Shown here piece by piece: positions 12,933 through 18,139 of a stretch of 18,139 nt of DNA; the first letter of the stretch is position 1, and every line of letters begins with the position of its first letter. Under the pieces are notes generated by a model, which saw nothing but the letters and a program-made list of their open reading frames with translations, did not search any database and had not been told where the DNA came from. This stretch comes from Aquificota bacterium. Its GTDB lineage: Bacteria; Aquificota; Aquificia; Aquificales; QOAS01. The position numbers and the translations under genes are program-made. The stretch lies in contig JALSNH010000035.1 of NCBI GenBank assembly GCA_026987085.1, positions 1 to 18,139 of the forward strand, read 5' to 3'.

Positions 12933-13472
12933 ATGCAGCAAAAAAAGATTTTCAAGATCCTTATAGCGGGGAGCTTTGGAAGTGGAAAAACTTCCTTGGT
13001 AAGGACATTAAGTGAAATTGAACCTCTTACAACGGAAAAGCAAATTTCCAACTCACAAGAAAGGCTTTTTCCGGGTAAGAAGACCACAACTGTTGCGTTG
13101 GATATGGGAAAGTTAAAAATTGCCGATGATTTGGAAATCCACCTATTCGCAACACCCGGACAGGAAAGATTTTCCTTTATGTTGGATATCCTTAGCAAAG
13201 GAATCCTCGGAGCTTTGGTGCTTGTAGATGCAACAAACCTAGCTTCAATAGATGAAGCTAAAAATATTGCTAAAAAAATTAGGGAACTTTACGAAATTCC
13301 TATTGTTTATGGGATAACAAAAACTGATGAAGAGAATGCCAAAAGCTTTGAGGAAATACAAATCCATTTGGGAAATGAAGATGATGCAAAGATTATCAAA
13401 CTGGACCCAAGAGATTTTGAAAGTAGCAAAAGGGCACTTTTGGAACTCTTAAAGCTCATTTTGGAGCAGTAA
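12933..13472 (+). CDS. MglA/Srprb-like small GTPase
   Basis: A 179-residue Ras-like GTPase of the COG2229/MglA-CvnD group; relatives act as polarity or signalling switches, often with a Roadblock/LC7 protein as partner. The P-loop is GSFGSGKTS (residues 13-21). TTTVALDMG (51-59) carries the switch region. The G3 motif is ATPGQERF (73-80), with Ala where canonical Ras proteins have Asp. G4 is TKTD (129-132) instead of NKxD. AAGGAAG just before the ATG supports the start. No Roadblock gene is adjacent, so its partner is elsewhere or absent. Its 3' end overlaps the convergent rsmE by 24 bp. Confidence 0.8.
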   Translation: MQQKKIFKILIAGSFGSGKTSLVRTLSEIEPLTTEKQISNSQERLFPGKKTTTVALDMGKLKIADDLEIHLFATPGQERFSFMLDILSKGILGALVLVDATNLASIDEAKNIAKKIRELYEIPIVYGITKTDEENAKSFEEIQIHLGNEDDAKIIKLDPRDFESSKRALLELLKLILEQ

Positions 13473-14168
13473 ATGGTAGGCTGTAAAAGTTGCAACGGTA
13501 GCGGCCGTTTCCGCTTTTAAGATAAAATTCCCTAAGGAGACGGGTTTAAAATCCTTTTCCTCTAAGAGTTTTGATTCCTCCTCATCAAAACCTCCTTCAG
13601 GTCCAACTATGAGCGCAACCTTCTTTAGGTTTCGATGTTTTAAAATTTCCTCGGCAAGAAGTTTATTGCTCTCTTTCTCAAAAGGGAAAAGATTTAATCC
13701 ATCTTCAAAAGGTTTCACATCTTTTAAAACTATTGGTGGTAGGACTTTTAAAGGTTCATGCCTTCCGCACTGTTTCATATTTTCCAGAGCCACCCGTTGC
13801 CATCTTTCCAATTTATCTCTAACGACAGAAATTTTGTTATAGCTTCTTTTTGATATTACCGGAACTATTTCAGAAACTCCCGTTTGCGAAACACTTTCAA
13901 CTATCTCATCAAAAGTTGATACCCTTACAGGAACACATTGATAGAGACGGATATAAACACGGGGAACATTTTTGGGAAGTTTTTTCAAAATTTCCACTTC
14001 TGCAAATCTTTTTGTTATTTTTATAACTCTACCTAAATATGGGGTAAAACTACTTTCATCTATAAGCTCAATTAATTCATCTTCTTCAATCCTTTTAACC
14101 TTTAAATGATTAAAATCTCTATCAATAACAGCACCTTTATCTGTTATCTTTCCAAAAAATCTTTCCAT
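13449..14168 (-). CDS. rsmE: 16S rRNA m3U1498 methyltransferase RsmE
   Basis: A SPOUT-class methyltransferase that makes N3-methyluridine at position 1498 of 16S rRNA. It has 239 residues, the normal length. An N-terminal PUA-like region is followed by the SPOUT domain with SQTGVSEIVPV, RWQRVALENMKQCGR, the SAM-knot motifs VGPEGGFDEEE and the C-terminal LGNFILKAETAA (usually LGxRILRxETA). The gene converges on and overlaps the GTPase by 24 bp. It is divergent from ybaB, whose start is 81 bp away. Confidence 0.92.
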   Translation of the reverse strand: MERFFGKITDKGAVIDRDFNHLKVKRIEEDELIELIDESSFTPYLGRVIKITKRFAEVEILKKLPKNVPRVYIRLYQCVPVRVSTFDEIVESVSQTGVSEIVPVISKRSYNKISVVRDKLERWQRVALENMKQCGRHEPLKVLPPIVLKDVKPFEDGLNLFPFEKESNKLLAEEILKHRNLKKVALIVGPEGGFDEEESKLLEEKDFKPVSLGNFILKAETAATVATFTAYHLLLQNEL

Positions 14169-14249
14169 TTAAGGAAATTTAAATTTAAAAATCCAAAGCA
14201 GTTTTCTCCAATTGAAACCTGCACCCTGTTCAACAACAATAGATTTTCT

Positions 14250-14531
14250 ATGAACATTTTCGATATGATGAAGCAACTCAAATCGGTTCAGGACAGCATG
14301 AACAAACTCAAAGAGGAACTTGAAAAAGAGACCGTTACCTACGAGGACGAAAATTGTAAAATTACCGCCACCCTTGTTGGAGAGGTTGTCGATATCCAAC
14401 TCAAAAGGGAAAATTGCAAGGATTTGGAAGATAACCTAAAAAGGGCTTTCAAAGAACTTCATAAAAAGGCCAAAGAAAAGGTAAAAGAAAAAACGAAAAG
14501 TTCCCTCTTTGGAAATATGGGTTTTTTTTAA
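14250..14531 (+). CDS. YbaB/EbfC nucleoid-associated protein
   Basis: A small DNA-binding, nucleoid-associated protein of 93 residues, the usual YbaB/EbfC length. The pattern is a long N-terminal helix (FDMMKQLKSVQDSMNKLKEE), a three-strand sheet (KITATLVGEVVDIQL), then a C-terminal helical region very rich in Lys and Glu ending in FGNMGFF. The frame is open further upstream to 14106, but the ATG at 14250 matches the family start. No Shine-Dalgarno is visible; the leader is AT-rich. It is followed 24 bp later by ahcY. The usual dnaX and recR partners are not here. Confidence 0.85.
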   Translation: MNIFDMMKQLKSVQDSMNKLKEELEKETVTYEDENCKITATLVGEVVDIQLKRENCKDLEDNLKRAFKELHKKAKEKVKEKTKSSLFGNMGFF

Positions 14532-14540
14532 CCCTTTTTT
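14519..14540 (+). terminator. Weak stem-loop with T-tract at ybaB stop
   Basis: GGGTT (14519-14523), a six-T loop and AACCC (14530-14534) are followed by six T. It spans the ybaB stop codon. A 5-bp stem is weak, above all in a thermophile, and ahcY follows at once, so it may only attenuate or be chance. Confidence 0.25.
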
Positions 14541-14555
14541 GGACAATCTTTTTTT

Positions 14556-15812
14556 ATGGAGTACCACGTAAAGGATTTGTCTTTAGCCGAGCTCGGTAAG
14601 AACCGCATCGAGTGGGCCGGTCAGGATATGCCGGTTCTTCGAAAAATCGGTGAAGAGTTTGAAAAGGAAAAGCCCTTTCATGGAATTACTATCGGTGCCT
14701 GCCTCCACGTTACCACCGAAACAGCCAACCTGATGATAACCCTCAAAAAGGGTGGGGCGAATGTATACCTAACGGCCTCAAACCCGTTATCCACCCAAGA
14801 CGATGTTGCCGCCGCGCTCGTTAAGTATTACGACATCCCGGTTTTTGCAATCCGGGGTGAGGATAGGGAGACCTACTACCAACATTTGAAGGAGATAATT
14901 AAGAGGGAACCTCAAATAGTGATAGATGACGGAGCGGACCTAATTTCGACAATCCACAAAGAGTATCCCGAGCTGGCCGAAAAAATTTGGGGCGGAATGG
15001 AGGAAACCACCACCGGAGTTATAAGGCTCCGCGCAATGGAAAAAGATAGGGTTCTAAAGTTCCCCATAATTGCGGTGAACGATGCTCTAACCAAACATCT
15101 ATTTGACAACCGCTACGGAACGGGTCAGTCCACCATCGACGGTATTTTAAGGGCGACAAACCGTCTTTTGGCAGGTTCCTACTTTGTAGTGGCCGGCTAC
15201 GGATGGTGCGGCAAAGGGGTGGCAATGCGCGCCCGCGGTATGGGAGCTATTGTTATAGTTACCGAAGTTGACCCTATAAAAGCCCTCGAAGCCCGTATGG
15301 ACGGCTACTTGGTAATGCCTATGGAAGAGGCCGCCAAACTTGGAGATTTCTTCGTTACCGTTACAGGAAACACCTCCGTAATTAGAAAAGAACACTTTGA
15401 GGTAATGAAAGACGGCGCTATAGTGGCCAACAGCGGCCACTTCAACGTTGAAATAGACCTCCACGACCTCGAAGCTATGGCCGAAAGTGTGAGGGAGGTA
15501 AGACCCAACGTTAAGGAATACAGGCTAAAAGACGGCAGGAGAATTTACGTTCTTGCGGACGGTAGACTGGTAAACCTTGCCGCTGCCGAAGGTCACCCCG
15601 CCTCCGTTATGGATATGTCCTTTGCCAACCAAGCCCTCAGCGCGAAATATATAAAAGAGAACCACCAAAGGTTGGAGAAAAAGGTCTATCCCGTTCCGAG
15701 GGAGATAGATGAAAAGGTAGCCCGCCTTAAATTGGAAGCTTTGGGTGTGAAAATCGACCAACTTACGGACAAACAAATTAAATACCTCCAAAGTTGGGAA
15801 TTTGGAACTTAA
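14556..15812 (+). CDS. ahcY: S-adenosylhomocysteine hydrolase
   Basis: Reversibly cleaves S-adenosylhomocysteine to adenosine and homocysteine, clearing the by-product of methyltransferases; cytosolic, NAD-dependent. It has 418 residues, the shorter prokaryotic/thermophile form. Substrate-site segments are GACLHVTTETANL, GMEETTTGV and NDALTKHLFDNRYGTGQS; the last has Thr where many enzymes have Cys, as in Thermotoga-like versions. The NAD-binding loop is AGYGWCGKGVAMRARGMG, followed by TEVDP. The C-terminus ends WEFGT; the mesophilic Lys-Tyr tail is reduced. Codons are noticeably GC-richer than in flanking genes, possibly from high expression. It lies between ybaB (24 bp) and ispE (12 bp), so is probably in one operon. 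Confidence 0.96.
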   Translation: MEYHVKDLSLAELGKNRIEWAGQDMPVLRKIGEEFEKEKPFHGITIGACLHVTTETANLMITLKKGGANVYLTASNPLSTQDDVAAALVKYYDIPVFAIRGEDRETYYQHLKEIIKREPQIVIDDGADLISTIHKEYPELAEKIWGGMEETTTGVIRLRAMEKDRVLKFPIIAVNDALTKHLFDNRYGTGQSTIDGILRATNRLLAGSYFVVAGYGWCGKGVAMRARGMGAIVIVTEVDPIKALEARMDGYLVMPMEEAAKLGDFFVTVTGNTSVIRKEHFEVMKDGAIVANSGHFNVEIDLHDLEAMAESVREVRPNVKEYRLKDGRRIYVLADGRLVNLAAAEGHPASVMDMSFANQALSAKYIKENHQRLEKKVYPVPREIDEKVARLKLEALGVKIDQLTDKQIKYLQSWEFGT

Positions 15813-15824
15813 CCTTTCCTTTTT

Positions 15825-16664
15825 ATGTTCCTTTTGCAATCATTTGCCAAAATTAACTGGGGCCTCTACATTTTGGGTAAACGCTCCGACGGATACCACG
15901 AAATATTTACTCCAATTCAAAAAATTTCCCTTTGCGATTACATCTATCTGAAACCCTCCAATCAACTTAGGGTGGAAACTTCCAACAAGATACCTCAAGA
16001 GGAGAACTTTGTCTATAAAGGCTTAAAACTCTTTGAGGAACTAACGGATATAAAGCCCCATTTTGAGGTATTTATCGAGAAACATATCCCTATCGGTGGA
16101 GGGTTGGGAGGAGGAAGTTCCAACCTAGCAACTGTTTTGGAATTTATAAATAGCTACTACGGAAGTCCACTAAGTGTAGAGGAACTAAAAACCTTAGTTG
16201 GAACAATTAGCAGCGATGCCCCCTCCTTTTTGTGCAAAGGTATAGCTATAGTAACCGGTAGAGGTGAAAGGGTCGAATGCATAACCAACGAAAGGTTTAA
16301 AGGTGTTCCAATAACCCTTTTTGTTCCCGAAGGTGCACACGCTCCAACCAAGGAGATTTACTCAAAAGTGAACCCTTCTATGTACGCTTCTAAAAGTGAA
16401 GTTGAACCTTTAAAGGGGCTAATTTCAACCGCCCACCCTGAGGAAGTTTTTGAAAAAATAAAGAACCAATTGGGGAAGATATTTCTAAAACTCCACCCAT
16501 CAATTGCGGAGGATATTGACTTTTTACAAAAAAGGTGCTATAAAAAATTTATTGTCTCGGGAAGTGGAAGTTCCTTCTTTACGGTGGGCTCCTTGGCAGA
16601 GTGTTTGAAAGATATTGACAGCCTAAAAAACCGTTATAAAATAATTCCTTTGGTTACAGTTTAA
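15825..16664 (+). CDS. ispE: 4-diphosphocytidyl-2-C-methyl-D-erythritol kinase
   Basis: A GHMP kinase that phosphorylates CDP-ME at the 2-hydroxyl in the MEP isoprenoid pathway. It has 279 residues. Motifs are FAKINWGLYILGKRSDGYHEI at the N-terminus (AKIN and DGYH), the ATP loop PIGGGLGGGSSNLATVL, SSDAPSFL and the C-terminal VSGSGSSFF. The ATG at 15825 is preceded by a pyrimidine-rich stretch with no Shine-Dalgarno. The stop is 8 bp before tRNA-Gln, so the tRNA array is probably cotranscribed with or promoted from within this gene. Confidence 0.94.
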   Translation: MFLLQSFAKINWGLYILGKRSDGYHEIFTPIQKISLCDYIYLKPSNQLRVETSNKIPQEENFVYKGLKLFEELTDIKPHFEVFIEKHIPIGGGLGGGSSNLATVLEFINSYYGSPLSVEELKTLVGTISSDAPSFLCKGIAIVTGRGERVECITNERFKGVPITLFVPEGAHAPTKEIYSKVNPSMYASKSEVEPLKGLISTAHPEEVFEKIKNQLGKIFLKLHPSIAEDIDFLQKRCYKKFIVSGSGSSFFTVGSLAECLKDIDSLKNRYKIIPLVTV

Positions 16665-16672
16665 AGGTGGCT

Positions 16673-16748
16673 TGGGGCGTAGCTCAACTGGCAGAGCACC
16701 GGACTTTGGATCCGGGGGTTCCTGGTTCGAGTCCAGGCGCCCCAGCCA
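16673..16748 (+). tRNA. tRNA-Gln (anticodon TTG)
   Basis: Complete cloverleaf. Acceptor TGGGGCG pairs with CGCCCCA; anticodon stem CCGGA/TCCGG with loop CTTTGGA; T-arm CCTGG-TTCGAGT-CCAGG; discriminator G; encoded CCA. It starts 8 bp after the ispE stop. Confidence 0.96.
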
Positions 16749-16779
16749 CTAAATAAAAGCCTCGGACCTTTAAAAGGGA

Positions 16780-16852
16780 CGGGGCGTAGCTCAGGTGGGA
16801 GAGCGCAGGCTTTGGGAGCCTGAGGTCGCCGGTTCAAGCCCGGCCGCCCCGA
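16780..16852 (+). tRNA. tRNA-Pro (anticodon TGG)
   Basis: Acceptor CGGGGCG/CGCCCCG; anticodon stem CAGGC/GCCTG with loop TTTGGGA; T-arm GCCGG-TTCAAGC-CCGGC; discriminator A. CCA is not encoded (TAA follows). Confidence 0.96.
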
Positions 16853-16873
16853 TAAGAGGGAGGCTCTTTATAA

Positions 16874-16950
16874 GGGCCCGTAGCTCAGCTGGATAGAGCA
16901 AGGGATTTCTAATCCCTGGGTCGCAGGTTCGAATCCTGCCGGGCCCACCA
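16874..16950 (+). tRNA. tRNA-Arg (anticodon TCT)
   Basis: Acceptor GGGCCCG/CGGGCCC; anticodon stem AGGGA/TCCCT with loop TTTCTAA; T-arm GCAGG-TTCGAAT-CCTGC; discriminator A and encoded CCA. Confidence 0.96.
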
Positions 16951-16965
16951 CTTTACAGGCCGGCA

Positions 16966-17041
16966 TCCGGGGTAGCTCAGCCGGCAGAGCGGGGGACTGT
17001 TAATCCCCTGGTCGCGGGTTCGAGTCCCGCCCCCGGAGCCA
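16966..17041 (+). tRNA. tRNA-Asn (anticodon GTT)
   Basis: Acceptor TCCGGGG/CCCCGGA; anticodon stem GGGGA/TCCCC with loop CTGTTAA; T-arm GCGGG-TTCGAGT-CCCGC; discriminator G and encoded CCA. Confidence 0.96.
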
Positions 17042-17047
17042 TTAAAA

Positions 17048-17123
17048 GCGGGCGTAGCTCAGTTGGTAGAGCAGCGGCCTTCCAAGCCGCAGGTCGCGGG
17101 TTCGAGTCCCGTCGCCCGCTCCA
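17048..17123 (+). tRNA. tRNA-Gly (anticodon TCC)
   Basis: Acceptor GCGGGCG/CGCCCGC; anticodon stem GCGGC/GCCGC with loop CTTCCAA; T-arm GCGGG-TTCGAGT-CCCGT (last pair G-T); discriminator T and encoded CCA. Confidence 0.96.
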
Positions 17124-17130
17124 GCTAAAT

Positions 17131-17208
17131 GGCGGAGTCCTTGAGCTTAAGGAGGCTCTGGCCGCGCGCCTGAAGGCGCAACCTTGGGGCAGGACCTACC
17201 TAAAGGTA
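17131..17208 (+). ncRNA. Structured GC-rich segment inside tRNA array, unknown RNA
   Basis: This stretch between tRNA-Gly and tRNA-Tyr is clearly GC-rich, like the tRNAs and unlike the AT-rich intergenic DNA. It holds three local hairpins: CCTT/AAGG (17139-17142 with 17149-17152) inside a GAG/CTC clamp; GCGCC-TGAA-GGCGC (17166-17179); and CCTACC-TAAA-GGTAGG (17195-17210), whose 3' arm takes the first two bases of tRNA-Tyr. No open frame is convincing, and it does not fold as a standard tRNA. The GGCC...CTGAAGGCGC part recalls the D-arm of a class II (Ser/Leu) tRNA, so a decayed tRNA is one option; a processed leader or small RNA is another. Confidence 0.4.
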
Positions 17209-17292
17209 GGAGGGGTAGCCAAGCGGCCAAAGGCAGGGGACTGTAAATCCCCCGGGCTCCGCCCTTCGCAGGTTCGAATCCTGCCCCCTCCA
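17209..17292 (+). tRNA. tRNA-Tyr (anticodon GTA)
   Basis: Class II tRNA with a long variable arm. Acceptor GGAGGGG/CCCCTCC; anticodon stem GGGGA/TCCCC with loop CTGTAAA; variable arm containing GGGC-TCC-GCCC; T-arm GCAGG-TTCGAAT-CCTGC; discriminator A. The next bases are CCT, so CCA is not encoded. Confidence 0.95.
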
Positions 17293-17329
17293 CCTAATGT
17301 ATATCGTGTCTTTAGCGGTATATTTCGCA

Positions 17330-17590
17330 ATGAAAATTTCCAAACATGCAAAGGATAAACTAAACCTTTATGGAACTCCCGAAGAAGTTTTTTGGAAAGC
17401 CTTAAGAATACCTAAATACATTTGTAATGATTACGCAAAAAGTTCCACAATTTATATTGTGGAAATGGAAGGAAGGTTTTTTTCTGTTGTCGTAAAGGAA
17501 AATACAATAATCACTGTTTACAGAACCGATTTGAATAAGTTAAATTCAAGAACTAGGAGTGGAAGATGGGTTTGTCGGAGCTCCTATTAA
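17330..17590 (+). CDS. DUF4258-like small protein (possible toxin)
   Basis: An 86-residue protein whose pattern fits the DUF4258 type: N-terminal KISKHAKDKLNLYGTPEEV (the family's S-x-HA-x-x-R/K-L and G-x-T/x-E-E-V features), then paired strands IYIVEMEGRFFSVVVKEN and a final TIITVYR. Some family members are RelE-like toxins or are encoded next to DUF2283 proteins. I chose the ATG at 17330, which matches the family start; an in-frame ATG at 17297, 5 nt after tRNA-Tyr, would add 11 hydrophobic residues. No Shine-Dalgarno is clear. The gene overlaps the next one by 25 bp. The pair sits between tRNA-Tyr and tRNA-Thr. A toxin role is inference. Confidence 0.65.
   Translation: MKISKHAKDKLNLYGTPEEVFWKALRIPKYICNDYAKSSTIYIVEMEGRFFSVVVKENTIITVYRTDLNKLNSRTRSGRWVCRSSY
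17555..17559 (+). promoter_or_regulatory. Shine-Dalgarno of the DUF2283-like gene
   Basis: AGGAG with a 6-nt spacer to the ATG at 17566, inside the 3' end of the upstream gene. It fixes the start and implies coupled translation. Confidence 0.6.
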
Positions 17591-17799
17591 AACTACCTTT
17601 GGACGATTATGAAATAAAGGAGTATCCTGAAACGGAAACAATGCTAATAGTCCGTAAAGGAATGAAAGGTCTCCCCGATTACTCTATAGAGGGAGAAGGT
17701 ATAACGGTAGAATTCAAAGATGGAAAAATCTATACAATTGACATTTACGACCCTAATGTTGTTAAAAAACTCAAGGAAAAATTTATAGTGATTATTTAA
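17566..17799 (+). CDS. DUF2283-like small protein (possible antitoxin)
   Basis: A 77-residue acidic protein resembling the DUF2283 family: a first strand ETMLIVRKG, a loop with YSIEGEGITVEF, then DGKIYTIDIYDP, followed by a Lys-rich helix (VVKKLKEKF). DUF2283 genes often follow DUF4258 genes, and the pair is commonly suspected to be a toxin-antitoxin system; that function is inference here. It overlaps the upstream gene by 25 bp and has a good Shine-Dalgarno. It ends 15 bp before tRNA-Thr. Confidence 0.65.
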   Translation: MGLSELLLKLPLDDYEIKEYPETETMLIVRKGMKGLPDYSIEGEGITVEFKDGKIYTIDIYDPNVVKKLKEKFIVII

Positions 17800-17813
17800 A
17801 ATATACCCCGATA

Positions 17814-17886
17814 GCCGGCGTAGCTCAGTCGGCAGAGCGGGGGATTTGTAATCCCCAGGTCGCGGGTTCAAGTCCCGCCGCCGGCT
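17814..17886 (+). tRNA. tRNA-Thr (anticodon TGT)
   Basis: Acceptor GCCGGCG/CGCCGGC; anticodon stem GGGGA/TCCCC with loop TTTGTAA; T-arm GCGGG-TTCAAGT-CCCGC; discriminator T. CCA is not encoded (CTT follows). It is separated from tRNA-Tyr by the two small protein genes. Confidence 0.96.
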
Positions 17887-17948
17887 CTTCCTCATCTACA
17901 TTATGTGAGATAGCTTCAAAGTACTTAAAAACACCAAATAGGAAAATT

Positions 17949-18139
17949 TCAAGCTTTTTCTATTTTTGTAGCCAGTTTTTTAATTTCTTCCATAATCAGG
18001 TTTGAAACTTCCTTATACCCCTTAATGTTGTCAGGATAACCTTCGAACGTTATAGGTTCCCCGAATATTACCAAAACTTCCTTTTTGGGGATTCTAAACT
18101 TTTTATTGTCCCTTGAAAGGATATCGGTTGAATTGTGAA
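17949..18139 (-). CDS. PlsC-like acyltransferase, C-terminal fragment
   Basis: The minus-strand frame read from the right edge (first full codon on the complement of 18137) stays open for 62 residues to a TGA at 17951-17949. It contains KKEVLVIFGEPITFEGYP, the strand-loop typical of the C-terminal part of 1-acyl-glycerol-3-phosphate acyltransferases (PlsC/LPLAT), and then a Lys/Glu-rich helix. PlsC makes phosphatidic acid at the inner membrane. The catalytic HxxxxD motif lies outside the window, so the call is moderate. It converges on the tRNA array, leaving a 62-bp gap in which I see nothing distinct. Confidence 0.6.
   Translation of the reverse strand, partial: HNSTDILSRDNKKFRIPKKEVLVIFGEPITFEGYPDNIKGYKEVSNLIMEEIKKLATKIEKA

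Noticed and set aside
15147..15464. Long antisense open frames inside ahcY (and similar ones inside uvrA)
   Set aside because: They lie opposite strongly conserved enzyme genes with GC-richer codons, which keeps antisense frames open; no starts or family features.
17131..17208. Signal recognition particle RNA or 6S RNA
   Set aside because: The conserved SRP apical loop (GGAAG...AGCAG) is absent and the segment is too short for 6S RNA; left as unknown.
17644..17895. Minus-strand open frame across tRNA-Thr beginning MRKSRRRDLNPRPGDYKSPALP
   Set aside because: This is the familiar spurious translation of a tRNA antisense strand running into the DUF2283-like gene.

Overview
The window looks like chromosome of a thermophilic, Gram-negative-type (two-membrane) bacterium, most likely from the Aquificota; Desulfurobacteriaceae or a close relative is my best guess, from general resemblance and not from a database match. 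The protein genes are AT-rich, while the tRNA genes have almost pure G+C stems, as expected at high growth temperature. A porin, a second outer-membrane barrel and two enzymes of ADP-heptose synthesis (GmhA and the HldE kinase domain) indicate an LPS outer membrane. IspE shows the MEP isoprenoid route, and GatC shows indirect aminoacylation of tRNA-Gln and/or tRNA-Asn.

Layout. 1-1796: two minus-strand envelope genes, a partial secreted Pro/Gln-rich protein running off the left edge and an OprO/P-like porin. 1914-3139: a plus-strand pair, the Fe-S PSP1 protein RicT/YaaT and a small unknown protein. 3211-4801: a ThiF/MoeB-like E1 enzyme and gmhA on the minus strand, bracketed by two same-orientation IS200/IS605-type right ends. 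4883-8148: plus-strand uvrA (missing its first ABC ATPase region), gatC and a YmdB-like phosphodiesterase. 8154-10881: a minus-strand run of hldE kinase, outer-membrane protein, gcvH and a YdjM/DUF457 membrane protein. 10930-12216: an APC permease. 12224-12860: panD and a small membrane protein on the minus strand. 12933-14168: an MglA/Srprb-type small GTPase converging on rsmE. 14250-16664: ybaB, ahcY and ispE on the plus strand. 16673-17886: seven tRNA genes (Gln, Pro, Arg, Asn, Gly, Tyr, Thr), interrupted by a structured GC-rich segment before tRNA-Tyr and by a two-gene DUF4258/DUF2283-like cassette before tRNA-Thr. 17949-18139: the C-terminal end of a PlsC-like acyltransferase.

Most of the window is housekeeping. 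The parts worth a second look are: (i) the two IS605/omega-RNA-like ends without tnpB, one supplying the stop codon of the ThiF-family gene and the other abutting uvrA; (ii) the uvrA gene, whose lost 5' part seems to survive as a short frameshifted remnant between the IS end and the present start; (iii) the structured segment inside the tRNA array; and (iv) the toxin-antitoxin-like gene pair inserted among the tRNA genes. I see no CRISPR array, prophage or complete transposase.
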